From positions 208,435-272,434 of the forward strand of contig NZ_CAMZOF010000012.1 in NCBI RefSeq assembly GCF_947331435.1: 64,000 bases of DNA, read 5' to 3'. The notes beneath the pieces are model-generated. The model saw only the letters and a program-made list of their open reading frames with translations, did not search any database and had not been told where the DNA came from. The translations under genes and the position numbers were made by a program. Of the stretch, positions 8,540 to 16,079 are shown piece after piece. Numbering within the stretch: the stretch's first letter is position 1; each line of letters begins with the position of its first letter. Source of the DNA: Pelagibius sp. Alg239-R121 (GTDB lineage: Bacteria > Pseudomonadota > Alphaproteobacteria > Kiloniellales > Kiloniellaceae).

Positions 8540-9370
8540 TTATGACTCGTTTGCAGTGATGGCAGCGCGCCCCTCATCAGTTCCGGCGGTGCTTTTGGCG
8601 ACCGGACGTCCGGCCGCCAGCCAGTAACCGTAGCCCATAAAAAGTGCGCCCGAGGCAGTGTTACCGAGGGTCACCCAAAGCAGATTGCGTCCGGCCCCGA
8701 AGAGCGAGACTTTGTCGGGATGTTCCGACAGCAGCGCGACGCTAAAGACCGTCATATTGGCCACCGAGTGCTCGAACCCTGCCGCGATGAAAGCAAAGAG
8801 GCACCAAAAGATGATCAGGCACTTGGCGGCGTCGTTCTGAGTGCGCGACGCGCCCCAGATTGCCAGGCAAACCAGCCAATTACACAGCATGGCGCGAACA
8901 AAAAGCTCGAACGCGGGCGCCGTCATTTTCTTGGCGGCCACGGCATGAAGAAGATCCTGTCCTCCCGCCTGCAAAACGACTCCACCGCCCCCTGCAACAA
9001 AAAGCGCTCCCAGGAGAACTGAACCGCCAAGGTTTCCGAACCAGGTCGCTGCCCAGGCGCGCAACACCTGAACAGTTCTGATTCTGCCGGTCAGCCTCCC
9101 GATCGCCATGTACATGGTGTAACCGGTGAAGAGCTCGGAACCGGCAAAGACCACCAGCGTTAAGGCGATGCCGAAACTTACCCCCATGATCAGATTGCGC
9201 AGGGCAGGATCGGCGTTCTGCCCGACTGAAAATATCAGCAGGATGCCCATGCCGACGTACGCGCCGGCCATCATAGCCGCAACCCAGAAGCCAAGCGGAT
9301 TCCTGGCGAGAAATTCGGTCTTGGCAACGGATAGTTTGCCGAAGGCCGAAACGGAGTCACCAAGCGTCAT
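8540..9370 (-). CDS. Formate/nitrite transporter (FNT) family channel
   Basis: A 276-residue inner-membrane protein with six hydrophobic helices and FNT hallmarks: FAGSELFTGYTMYMAIG in the first half and NWLVCLAIWGA in the second. FNT channels carry formate, nitrite or hydrosulfide. Its ATG overlaps the stop of the upstream 195-residue gene (ATGA), so it is the last cistron of the NorS-NorY-SenC-orf1 operon. That context favours nitrite, the oxidation or reduction neighbour of NO, over formate, but this is inference. It ends 42 bp from the convergent nitrile hydratase accessory gene. Confidence 0.88.
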   Translation of the reverse strand: MTLGDSVSAFGKLSVAKTEFLARNPLGFWVAAMMAGAYVGMGILLIFSVGQNADPALRNLIMGVSFGIALTLVVFAGSELFTGYTMYMAIGRLTGRIRTVQVLRAWAATWFGNLGGSVLLGALFVAGGGGVVLQAGGQDLLHAVAAKKMTAPAFELFVRAMLCNWLVCLAIWGASRTQNDAAKCLIIFWCLFAFIAAGFEHSVANMTVFSVALLSEHPDKVSLFGAGRNLLWVTLGNTASGALFMGYGYWLAAGRPVAKSTAGTDEGRAAITANES

Positions 9371-9954
9371 ACCGTCACCTTATTCGTTTTTGACTGAGAA
9401 GCGCCCGTTTCGCTGGGGGATGGGAAAAACAACGGAAACGTCCAAGCGAGGCTCACGGCAATCGCAGCAATGAGAAAACCATAGCCCAGGCGTTGCTGGT
9501 CGGAGACCAAGTAGGAATTGCAGATTCTCAAGGGTGCATGAATGTAGAGAAAGCCCAGAACACCCAGCATGGAAATGGCATTCGCTTTCAGGAACCCCCG
9601 CAAAAAAGGGTGCGCCTGACGCCAAGCCAGCGCAAGTGAGGCCCCAACCAGCGTTGGCAGGGTCAAAAACTTCGCGAACTCGACGAACGGGTTGATCAAA
9701 GAAGCATCGATATAGCGCGGCAGCATCCAGAAAAAGACAGCGAAGACCGCCACTAGCGTGATCGCATTGGCAAAGTAAGCAGGTAGTTTCACAAACCGCA
9801 GGTCGGTTGCGAGCAGCAGCAACACGCCCGCAAGCGCAAGCGCGGGCAGTTGCAGCAACATATGCGTAACCGGGTCCGCCTCAAGTTCTCCGCGGAAAAC
9901 CACGCAGCCGGAGAACAGGACAGCGGACAGGACGGCGAAGAGCGTACGCGTCAC
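9367..9954 (-). CDS. Membrane protein of the norSY-senC cluster (orf1-like)
   Basis: A 195-residue integral membrane protein with about five hydrophobic segments and no cofactor motif. It begins with an N-terminal hydrophobic stretch containing FSGCVVF, which could be a signal anchor or lipobox-like element. The gene is ATGA-coupled to senC upstream and to the FNT channel downstream. In ammonia oxidisers, norSY-senC is followed by a membrane protein called orf1; the position and nature match here, although I cannot align them. A role in assembly or quinol access of the heme-copper complex is a guess. Confidence 0.7.
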   Translation of the reverse strand: MTRTLFAVLSAVLFSGCVVFRGELEADPVTHMLLQLPALALAGVLLLLATDLRFVKLPAYFANAITLVAVFAVFFWMLPRYIDASLINPFVEFAKFLTLPTLVGASLALAWRQAHPFLRGFLKANAISMLGVLGFLYIHAPLRICNSYLVSDQQRLGYGFLIAAIAVSLAWTFPLFFPSPSETGASQSKTNKVTV

Positions 9955-10592
9955 AACCTCTCCTCCAGCGCGCGATAGGCGCCCTCAACGTCATCGATGT
10001 CGAAGACGGCGGAGAAACGTCCCGACGGATCGATCAAATGCATTGCAGCGTTGTGCTCGTATCCGCCCCAGACGTCGGGGATCACCCGTAAACCGAAGCT
10101 GCGTTTCATCAGCTCCAAATCCTGTACGCCGACCCGCGCAATGTTCCAAAGAACACCATCCGCTCCATGCGCCTCGGCATATCCGCGCAGCTCTTCCGGG
10201 CCGTCCTGCTCAGGATCGAAGCTGACCGAAAGCAGGCGCACCCGGTCTCCCAAGCCGGATTGCTTCAGACGGTCCCGCAGCTGCGCATAGTCGCTTCCAG
10301 CGGTCTGACAAATGGTTGGGCAACTGGTGTAGATGAACTCCACCAGGGTAATCTGCCGTTCCTCGCCGGCCTTGTCAGCGAACGCCCCATGGGTCAAACC
10401 CAGTATCCGGCCGTTCATATCCTCGAGCAACAGAGAAGGCACTTGCGGTCGGGACTCGGCAACCTGCAGGCGGCGGGCGCTTTCCTCGGTCAGCGCCCGA
10501 AACCCATCGGTGGCTGCCCAGAGAGTGCCGACGCCCAAAACGAGGACGCCGAGACTCGGAAACCAGCGGTAGATGGATGACTGGGCACTCAT
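9951..10592 (-). CDS. senC: SCO1/SenC copper chaperone
   Basis: A 213-residue membrane-anchored thioredoxin-fold protein. An N-terminal helix (about residues 12-28) anchors it. The copper motif is TSCPTICQT (CxxxC), and a distal His lies in EHNAAMHLIDP. SCO/SenC proteins deliver copper to, or reduce the cysteines of, the CuA site of subunit II. The start ATG at 10592 overlaps the stop of norY by the ATGA arrangement; the longer frame to 10721 lies inside norY and is rejected. The neighbouring NorS has an intact CuA site, which gives this chaperone an obvious client. Confidence 0.92.
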   Translation of the reverse strand: MSAQSSIYRWFPSLGVLVLGVGTLWAATDGFRALTEESARRLQVAESRPQVPSLLLEDMNGRILGLTHGAFADKAGEERQITLVEFIYTSCPTICQTAGSDYAQLRDRLKQSGLGDRVRLLSVSFDPEQDGPEELRGYAEAHGADGVLWNIARVGVQDLELMKRSFGLRVIPDVWGGYEHNAAMHLIDPSGRFSAVFDIDDVEGAYRALEERL

Positions 10593-12034
10593 GACCTCTG
10601 GCCTCGGCCCAGCCCAACCGCATACTTCAGCACCAGTGCCAGGGTCGACAGCACCACCAGTGCGGCGAAAAGGGTACCGATCCGGTCCTGCAGGATCCAC
10701 CCAGGCAGATGCACGGCCCAACGGCGGGGTACTGACAGGGCGCCGGAGATCAGGAACACCATTGTAAAGCCGGCAGCCCCGACCAGATAAGTGCCAAAAG
10801 TGGCCTTGTCCAGCGTGGACATTCCTGCTTCCGACGCCTGCCCCTTACGGACCAGCCAGGCCATGAATCCGAAGCTCATGGCGACCTCACCGAGCAACAG
10901 ATAGATGTGAAAATGCCCGGGAACCCATTGGGTGTTGTGCATCACTTTATTAACCACAAGCATCCCGTCGATGATCGCCGGGATCGCGCCGATCGACCAA
11001 CCGCCAACACCCAGCACAAGCAGGGATAGGCCAAGATCCCACCGCGCTTTCGAGCCGTGAAGATAGACGCCGAGCGAGAATGCCGTAACCGCAAGCAGCG
11101 GCACGCCATTCAAGTAGGACACCACCTGCCCCATCACCAGTATCCACCCCGGCATAACCACATCCTGCTGCAGGTGATGCGGATAGACCGCCATGACGAA
11201 GAGCAGGATAGCGCTCCAGGCAATGATAAACGGCCGGGAAGACTTCCAGGGTCGTCCTGTGTACTCCGGTACGATCTCATAGACCGCAATCACCGCCATG
11301 TAGATTGAGGCGTTGATGAAGACGTGGCCGAAGAAATAGATCGCGTTCTTCGCCAGGAGAGCGTCGACCGCAAAGCCCGGCACCAGCAGATGCACCAGGC
11401 TGGCAACCAGCACGGCGGCACCCACGACGGTTCCCAGGGTGTTGAACACGGTGACGGCGGCCGCGGCGATAATGGTGGGCGGCGGTCCGTCCGCCGGGTC
11501 GGCACCAGCAAAGACGACATGCCATCCAAGCGCACGGGCGAGCCCGCCGTAGCGTTTAATAACGGGATAGCCAATCGCGAGATAGTACAGCAGAAAGCCA
11601 ACGCCGATAGAGACATAACCTAAGATAAAGGTCGCTGCAGCCCAGGGTTCCCAGGCGCCGCCCGCGATGGCAGGCAAAGGGAAGAGAAAGGTCCACGCAC
11701 CCCCGAATTCGCCGAGAAAAATCGCGCTGAGAATCAGCACCACCCCCAGCAGAAACAAGCCGAGGAAGGCCCAGTACATCGCCGCGCTTAATTGGACGTA
11801 GCGGCCTACGAAATACCACATGATGGCGGCACCTGAGAGACCGGCAACACCCACCATCCCGGCCCCGTGCGCGGTCAGGATCTGATAGAACAGTGCGGGA
11901 TCCAGCTCGATAAATTCGCCTTGCGCCGCGCGCATGATCAAGCCGAGCGCCATCATCAGGACAAAGACCAGACCTGACAGCAGCATGGTGAACTTAACGG
12001 CGCCGGCGTGGGGTTTGATTTCCGCTTCGGACAT
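10589..12034 (-). CDS. norY: Heme-copper oxidase subunit I homologue, probable NorY of an sNOR-type nitric oxide reductase
   Basis: A 481-residue protein with about 12-13 membrane helices. Histidines expected for the low-spin heme, CuB and the high-spin heme are visible: TAHGAGM, FFGHVFIN, VYPHHLQQ and PGHFHIY. In B-type oxidases the first CuB His is followed four residues later by a Tyr that crosslinks to it; here that position is Asn (GHVFIN). Loss of this Tyr is known for nitric oxide reductases of the superfamily. The gene order NorS-NorY-SenC-orf1 matches the cluster described in Nitrosomonas. The NO reductase assignment is therefore well supported but still inferred; a divergent oxidase is the alternative. 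Confidence 0.8.
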   Translation of the reverse strand: MSEAEIKPHAGAVKFTMLLSGLVFVLMMALGLIMRAAQGEFIELDPALFYQILTAHGAGMVGVAGLSGAAIMWYFVGRYVQLSAAMYWAFLGLFLLGVVLILSAIFLGEFGGAWTFLFPLPAIAGGAWEPWAAATFILGYVSIGVGFLLYYLAIGYPVIKRYGGLARALGWHVVFAGADPADGPPPTIIAAAAVTVFNTLGTVVGAAVLVASLVHLLVPGFAVDALLAKNAIYFFGHVFINASIYMAVIAVYEIVPEYTGRPWKSSRPFIIAWSAILLFVMAVYPHHLQQDVVMPGWILVMGQVVSYLNGVPLLAVTAFSLGVYLHGSKARWDLGLSLLVLGVGGWSIGAIPAIIDGMLVVNKVMHNTQWVPGHFHIYLLLGEVAMSFGFMAWLVRKGQASEAGMSTLDKATFGTYLVGAAGFTMVFLISGALSVPRRWAVHLPGWILQDRIGTLFAALVVLSTLALVLKYAVGLGRGQRS

Positions 12035-12045
12035 GTCAGCCTCCC

Positions 12046-12549
12046 TTAGTTCGCAACGACGGTGAATTCGTCGAGCATGTCGTGATGGCCGACGCCGCAG
12101 AACTCCATGCAGAGCACGCGGTAGTCACCCGGTGTATCGAAAACGTATTCCACTTGATTGACGTAGCCCGGCATGGCCTGAGTCTGAAACAGCAGGCGAC
12201 CTTCGGAATCGACAACGCCGAACCCGTGGTTCACATCTTCGGTATGGAGATTAAAGACAATCGGTTTTCCTGCCGGAAGCTCCGACCTATCGATTTCCCA
12301 ATACCACTGTCCGCCGGTTGCATTGACCTGAATCGCGGCATCGCCGGAAGCCAGGGCATGGGGCCATTCACGCAGGGAGGCCACTGTAACCAGTAAACCA
12401 ACAGCCAGCATGACCCATATAAGCTGGCTGCGCCGACTATTGGTGTCACCAAGTTGTCTGTCCGCATTGGTCGCGCGAACGACACGATAAAATACGAAGG
12501 CGAGCAGGATCATCAACGCCAGGGTGACAGCCAGAACTAGGGTCTGCAT
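12046..12549 (-). CDS. norS: Heme-copper oxidase subunit II homologue with CuA site, probable NorS
   Basis: A 167-residue protein with two N-terminal membrane helices (about 4-22 and 44-60) and a periplasmic cupredoxin domain. The CuA ligands are complete: His in DVNHGFGV, then CMEFCGVGHHDM giving C-x3-C-x3-H-x2-M. GGQWYWEI is the conserved aromatic electron-entry region. It therefore accepts electrons from a c-type cytochrome, for which the gene at 13583-13981 is a candidate. It is the first cistron, 11 bp before norY, and starts 17 bp from a palindromic operator. Confidence 0.88.
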   Translation of the reverse strand: MQTLVLAVTLALMILLAFVFYRVVRATNADRQLGDTNSRRSQLIWVMLAVGLLVTVASLREWPHALASGDAAIQVNATGGQWYWEIDRSELPAGKPIVFNLHTEDVNHGFGVVDSEGRLLFQTQAMPGYVNQVEYVFDTPGDYRVLCMEFCGVGHHDMLDEFTVVAN

Positions 12550-12566
12550 ATCTCTCTCCTTTTTTT

Positions 12567-12583
12567 AGGTATTTTATATACCT
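12567..12583. promoter_or_regulatory. Probable NsrR operator in the norS-nsrR intergenic region
   Basis: The 17-bp palindrome AGGTATTTTATATACCT has 6-bp arms around a 5-bp AT spacer. It resembles the known NsrR consensus of Bacillus (ATGTATTTTAAATACAT) in spacing and core. It lies 18 bases upstream of the norS start and 52 bases upstream of the divergent nsrR start, so one site could repress both. The same arms recur at 14220-14236 before the cytochrome operon. NO would release NsrR by damaging its iron-sulfur cluster; this is family knowledge. Confidence 0.75.
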
Positions 12584-12634
12584 ATTTTTAGCGACACAAT
12601 TGATCTGTCAATCGCAATCTGTCAAGAATGCGTG

Positions 12635-13081
12635 ATGCAGATCACGACTTTCTCGGATTACTGTCTCAGAATCCTGATCTTTCTTGCTGTCAGCGATGGA
12701 CAGCAGGCGAGCTCACGTGAGATCGCCGAACGCTATGGCATTTCCGTTCACCATGTTGCCAAAGCCTCAAAATGGCTGGTGCGACAGGGTTACGTCGCGG
12801 CCACAAGGGGCAAAGGCGGTGGCCTGCGCCTTGCCCGCCAACCCGATCAAATCAAGATCGGCGAAGTGATCGGTCGGGCGGAAACCGGTACAGGACTGGT
12901 CGAATGCATGCGCAGCGGCAAAGGCAGTTGCGCAATTGAAGGATCCTGCGGACTGGCCGCTATTCTGGACGAAGCCCGCGACGCCTTCTTTGATACCTTG
13001 GACCGCTATACACTCGCCGACGCCATCACCAAGCGAAAGGGCTTAGCCAAGCTTCTGCAGCTGCTGGATACCCGGCCCTAA
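12635..13081 (+). CDS. nsrR: Rrf2-family NO-sensing repressor, NsrR-like
   Basis: A 148-residue Rrf2 protein. The winged helix is at the N-terminus (SSREIAERYGISVHHVAKAS and GYVAATRGKGGGLRLA). Three cysteines in ECMRSGKGSCAIEGSCGL form C-x7-C-x5-C, the cluster-binding pattern of NsrR. The C-terminal YTLADAI is also NsrR-like. An in-frame GTG lies just before the ATG chosen. It is divergent from norS with an AGGTAT palindrome between them, which makes NO-responsive control of the adjacent operons likely. Its 3' end overlaps the convergent gene at 13043 by 39 bp. Confidence 0.88.
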   Translation: MQITTFSDYCLRILIFLAVSDGQQASSREIAERYGISVHHVAKASKWLVRQGYVAATRGKGGGLRLARQPDQIKIGEVIGRAETGTGLVECMRSGKGSCAIEGSCGLAAILDEARDAFFDTLDRYTLADAITKRKGLAKLLQLLDTRP

Positions 13082-13561
13082 GGAATGGTGTAAGCCGCTG
13101 GCAAAAGCCTCCCCAGTCCTGCGTCCCGCCACGACCGCCAGAGCCAGGAGCATCGGCAGCTTCACGGCCTGAGAAAGAACGTACAGAAGATGCATCCGGG
13201 ATTCGGGAAGAGGCCGATCGGCCAGTACCGCAAGGAGCCGCTCGTCGAGCAATGGCCTCAGCAGGAAATTCTCACCCAAGGTTATTGCCAGGCATAAACC
13301 CGCAATAACCGGCAACAGTCCCAAAGATCTTCCGCGAGAAGCCAAAAGCACTGCCCCCAGAAGCAGGATCGACATCGCAACCTCGACTGGACCAAACAGT
13401 CCGAAAGTCACGCGGCCCAAATCAAGCGCTTCCTTGAAGTTAATTAGGGGAGCAGTGAACTTGACCGGCGTCGCAATAAAGGACACGCCGAGAATCAATC
13501 CGCACCAGACGGACGCAATAAGCGTCGCCACCCTGCGCGCAGTGTCAGAGGCTACATTCAT
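13043..13561 (-). CDS. Four-helix membrane protein of the NsrR-linked operon
   Basis: A 172-residue protein with four predicted helices (about residues 10-30, 58-76, 82-98 and 128-146). I do not recognise the family, although the overall plan (a short loop FIATPVKFTAPLIN after helix 1) resembles small DUF4149/TMEM205-like proteins. It is the last gene of an operon with the 54-residue protein and the cytochrome c, lying 21 bp after the cytochrome. Its end overlaps nsrR tail to tail, which could produce antisense pairing of the two transcripts. Confidence 0.68.
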   Translation of the reverse strand: MNVASDTARRVATLIASVWCGLILGVSFIATPVKFTAPLINFKEALDLGRVTFGLFGPVEVAMSILLLGAVLLASRGRSLGLLPVIAGLCLAITLGENFLLRPLLDERLLAVLADRPLPESRMHLLYVLSQAVKLPMLLALAVVAGRRTGEAFASGLHHSLGPGIQQLQKLG

Positions 13562-13582
13562 GGTCGTCAGATTCCGCCACGT

Positions 13583-13981
13583 TCAATTCGATCCGATTTC
13601 GGGGAAATTCCGCAAGTAGGCATTGAGATTTTCGATGTCCGCCGGTTTTTTGAGACCCGGAAAGGCCATTTTGGTACCCGGCACATATTTCTTCGGCGCA
13701 GTCAGAAAGGCCGCCAGAGTTTCGTCTGTCCAGACCAAGCCATCACCGCTCTTGGCAAGCATGGCCTTCGAGAATTTGTATCCGTCGATCGATCCGGCCG
13801 CCCGGCCAAATAGACCATTGAGCTGAGGCCCGATTTTGTGCTTCGCGCCTTCACCAACCAAATGACAAGACTTACACTTCCGGAAGACCTTCTCCCCCAA
13901 TTTCTGATCACCCGCGACGGCGGGTTGCGCAACCGTAATCGCGGCAACAAACATACCCAAGAGCACCAAATTTCCTTGCAT
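13583..13981 (-). CDS. Class I c-type cytochrome
   Basis: A 132-residue exported monoheme cytochrome. A signal peptide (hydrophobic residues 4-21, ending AVAG) precedes the heme motif CKSCH. GTKMAFPGLKK supplies the Met axial ligand. GPQLNGLFGRAAG and YKFSKAM are typical of the mitochondrial-type/c550 family. The start is at the second ATG (13981), which has a GGGAGAGAGAAG ribosome-binding region; the longer frame is not needed. Located beside the NorS/NorY operon and downstream of an identical-arm palindrome, it is the likely periplasmic electron donor to the CuA site of NorS. Confidence 0.88.
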   Translation of the reverse strand: MQGNLVLLGMFVAAITVAQPAVAGDQKLGEKVFRKCKSCHLVGEGAKHKIGPQLNGLFGRAAGSIDGYKFSKAMLAKSGDGLVWTDETLAAFLTAPKKYVPGTKMAFPGLKKPADIENLNAYLRNFPEIGSN

Positions 13982-14027
13982 TCGTCTTCTCTCTCCCGAA
14001 TTGCCGTTCAAATCGAATTCGTGGCGT

Positions 14028-14192
14028 TCAAATTATAAAAAGGGCCACAAGCACGGTTACCAGGCCCCAAAAACACATGTTGACGAAGGAGCGCAGGATC
14101 CCGCCGTCCTCCTCGATGCTGATGCCGACTCGTTTAATCACGAGATCACCCGGCATGAGAAAAGCTATGAGAATCCAACGAAACACGGACAT
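14028..14192 (-). CDS. 54-residue membrane protein at head of cytochrome operon
   Basis: A short frame missed by length cut-offs. It starts at the ATG at 14192 (MSVFRWILIAFLMPGDLVIK) and ends with TGA at 14028. It has a hydrophobic N-terminus, a short charged segment IEEDGG, and a C-terminal membrane helix (CFWGLVTVLVALFII). It starts only 14 bases after a 43-bp near-perfect palindrome and is followed after 46 bp by the cytochrome gene. The function is unknown. Support comes from the start position relative to the palindrome, the coherent hydrophobic design and its operon place. Confidence 0.6.
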   Translation of the reverse strand: MSVFRWILIAFLMPGDLVIKRVGISIEEDGGILRSFVNMCFWGLVTVLVALFII

Positions 14193-14206
14193 GGCTTGAA
14201 CTCCGA

Positions 14207-14249
14207 CTCTCGATTAAATAGGTATATTAAATACCTGTTTAATCGAGAG
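14207..14249. promoter_or_regulatory. 43-bp palindrome containing an NsrR-type site
   Basis: The two 19-base arms match at 18 positions. The core AGGTATATTAAATACCT (14220-14236) has the same arms as the site before norS. It is extended by CTCTCGATTAAA on one side and its complement on the other. It lies 14 bases upstream of the 54-residue gene, overlapping or just after the expected promoter. It could be an extended repressor site, two overlapping sites, or an RNA hairpin in the leader. No T-tract follows on either strand, so a terminator is less likely. Confidence 0.72.
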
Positions 14250-14455
14250 CACGCCTGGATGCAACAACGGAATTCAGAAAAGTACACCGGTCTCATTAGA
14301 TAGCGCCGCGTCAGAGACACTGAATTTTCACTCGTGCAGCCTTTGCACGACGCCATTGCTGCTCCTGCGGTTTATTCCTGCTGCGACCGGCAATATTCTA
14401 GGGGCCTCTACGATCAGTCCGTTGCCAAAACCCAACAGATAGAGAAAGACAACAG

Positions 14456-15220
14456 ATGACAGACCTCACAGGAAAGGCCGCAATCATCACCGGTGCGAGC
14501 CGTGGCATTGGCGCAGCAGCAGCGCGTGAACTCGCGACACAAGGTGCTTCGGTCGTTCTGGCCGCACGCTCTCATGGCGAAATCAATGCGATCGCTGAAG
14601 AGATCCGTGATCAAGGAGGCAGGGCCGAGAGTGTAGTCTGCGACGTCAGTCACTACAGAGACCTGGCGAAGGTCATCGAGACCTGTCAGCGCGACTTTGG
14701 GTCTGTCGACATCCTGGTAAATAATGCGGGTGTGATCGACCCCATTGCCCGCCTCGCCGACTCTGATCCCGACCACTGGGACAAAGTGGTCGATATCAAC
14801 CTCAAAGGTGTTTATCACGGGCTGCGGGCGGCCATTCCGGTCATGCAGGAGCAAGGTTCAGGTGTAATCGTCAACATCAGTTCCGGCGCCGCCACAGGCG
14901 CCCTGGAAGGATGGAGCCACTATTGTGCGACCAAGGCGGCAGTCTTCTCGTTGACCCGATGCGCCGACAAGGAATATCGAAACCACGGCATCCGTGTCGT
15001 GGGCCTTAGCCCAGGCACGGTGGCAACCGATATGCAGATCTCAATCAAAAGTTCGGGCATCAATCCGGTCAGCCAGTTGGATCCGTCGGTGCACATCCCT
15101 GCCGACTGGCCCGCCCGTGCCATTGCCTGGCTTTGCACCGAAGATGCAGCGGAGTTCGCGGGAACGGATTTTTCAATCAAGAACGACGAAGGACGAAGAA
15201 GAGTCGGGTTGATCGATTAG
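14456..15220 (+). CDS. Short-chain dehydrogenase/reductase
   Basis: A 254-residue classical SDR. The cofactor motif is TGASRGIG (about residues 12-19), the NNAG motif follows near residue 89, and the catalytic Ser, Tyr and Lys are in NISSGAA and HYCATKAAV. The PG motif is SPGTVATDM. An Arg directly after the glycine motif's Ser and at AARSH suggests NADP(H) rather than NAD(H), as an inference. The C-terminus is polar and slightly unusual (NDEGRRRVGLID). No partner gene is close by: the upstream region is the palindrome-controlled operon on the other strand. The substrate is unknown. Confidence 0.88.
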   Translation: MTDLTGKAAIITGASRGIGAAAARELATQGASVVLAARSHGEINAIAEEIRDQGGRAESVVCDVSHYRDLAKVIETCQRDFGSVDILVNNAGVIDPIARLADSDPDHWDKVVDINLKGVYHGLRAAIPVMQEQGSGVIVNISSGAATGALEGWSHYCATKAAVFSLTRCADKEYRNHGIRVVGLSPGTVATDMQISIKSSGINPVSQLDPSVHIPADWPARAIAWLCTEDAAEFAGTDFSIKNDEGRRRVGLID

Positions 15221-15620
15221 CGGCCGATACGCAGCGGGACATGGAACTGGCGGGCGCCGATATTTCCATCCAAGCCGAGGGACAACAACGTCGGGTAGAT
15301 TCCACCTCCAACAGCAATTCGGGCGGACCTGACTTAAAGCTGGAAAAGGTCCCTGCCTCATGATAATATGTATGCATACAAATAAATACTCAGTGAAAGA
15401 CTTAAAGGCCATTCCACAGAGAGAGTCTGATCGTTTTCTACTGGAACAGCGAACAATGTGAATCCACCTCTCTTTATTCTGTTCGAGGACGATTCACGTT
15501 CTTGATCGCTATTACCAATGACGATCGTTCTCTAGATCAGGATCTGCCTGACTCGTTCTGAAGCGCGTACCTTGTCACGGTGCCAGCTTATTGAGCAGGC
15601 GATTCCGAAAGGAGTACGCC
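15221..15620. other. 400-bp intergenic region
   Basis: No gene was found here. It holds a perfect 12-bp palindrome TGTATGCATACA at 15369-15380 in an AT-rich patch, possibly an operator. Several near-repeats of GATC-containing sequence follow around 15510-15545. A promoter for the secreted protein at 15621 is expected in the last 100 bases, but I cannot single one out. Confidence 0.45.
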
Positions 15621-16043
15621 ATGAAATCTCGATTTACGGCAGTTGCGCTTACCGCCGCTTTGTCGTTTGGCGCCGCCGACAAGAGTCATAGCGCCCAACA
15701 GATGGGATTCATCTGTGATCTGAACGGGGTCGATGCTCAGATGAGGGTCGTGGTCGAATACGTTTCCTCGACGGGCATTGTAACCGGGCCCGGAGCCAAT
15801 CCGAACATCACGGGACTTATCCCCACTGGGAACTACACGGTCTATACAGCAGGCGACGTTCGCAGTCCGTCCGCATACTATACCTTCAAGGGGCAAGGCG
15901 AATATGCGGACTTCACTAACATGCATCAGAACGAGCGCTTCCGTGTCCGATTCGTTTCGGCGTCCAAAGGCATCTGGATGATCATTAATCCCCACCAGCC
16001 GCCCGAATGGCAGGGCCGCCACTTTTGCCGGCGTGTCGGTTAA
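15621..16043 (+). CDS. Small secreted protein, unrecognised
   Basis: A 140-residue protein with a signal peptide (MKSRFTAVALTAALSFGAAD, probable cleavage near the HSA region at residue 24). The start is fixed by GAAAGGAG seven bases ahead of the ATG; the longer frame to 15591 is not needed. The mature part is rich in beta-strand-like sequence and Tyr, with two Cys (CDLNG near the start and HFCRR at the end) that could form a disulfide. It lies 36 bp upstream of the YcaO gene on the same strand and probably belongs to that operon. No known family was recognised. Confidence 0.65.
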   Translation: MKSRFTAVALTAALSFGAADKSHSAQQMGFICDLNGVDAQMRVVVEYVSSTGIVTGPGANPNITGLIPTGNYTVYTAGDVRSPSAYYTFKGQGEYADFTNMHQNERFRVRFVSASKGIWMIINPHQPPEWQGRHFCRRVG

Positions 16044-16079
16044 ACCGACTGAAACAAGTCAGACCGCCAGACGAGATCA

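Noticed and set aside
15369..15380. TGTATGCATACA palindrome as an operator
   Set aside because: A perfect 12-mer, but there is no adjacent regulator, no second copy and no clear promoter around it.
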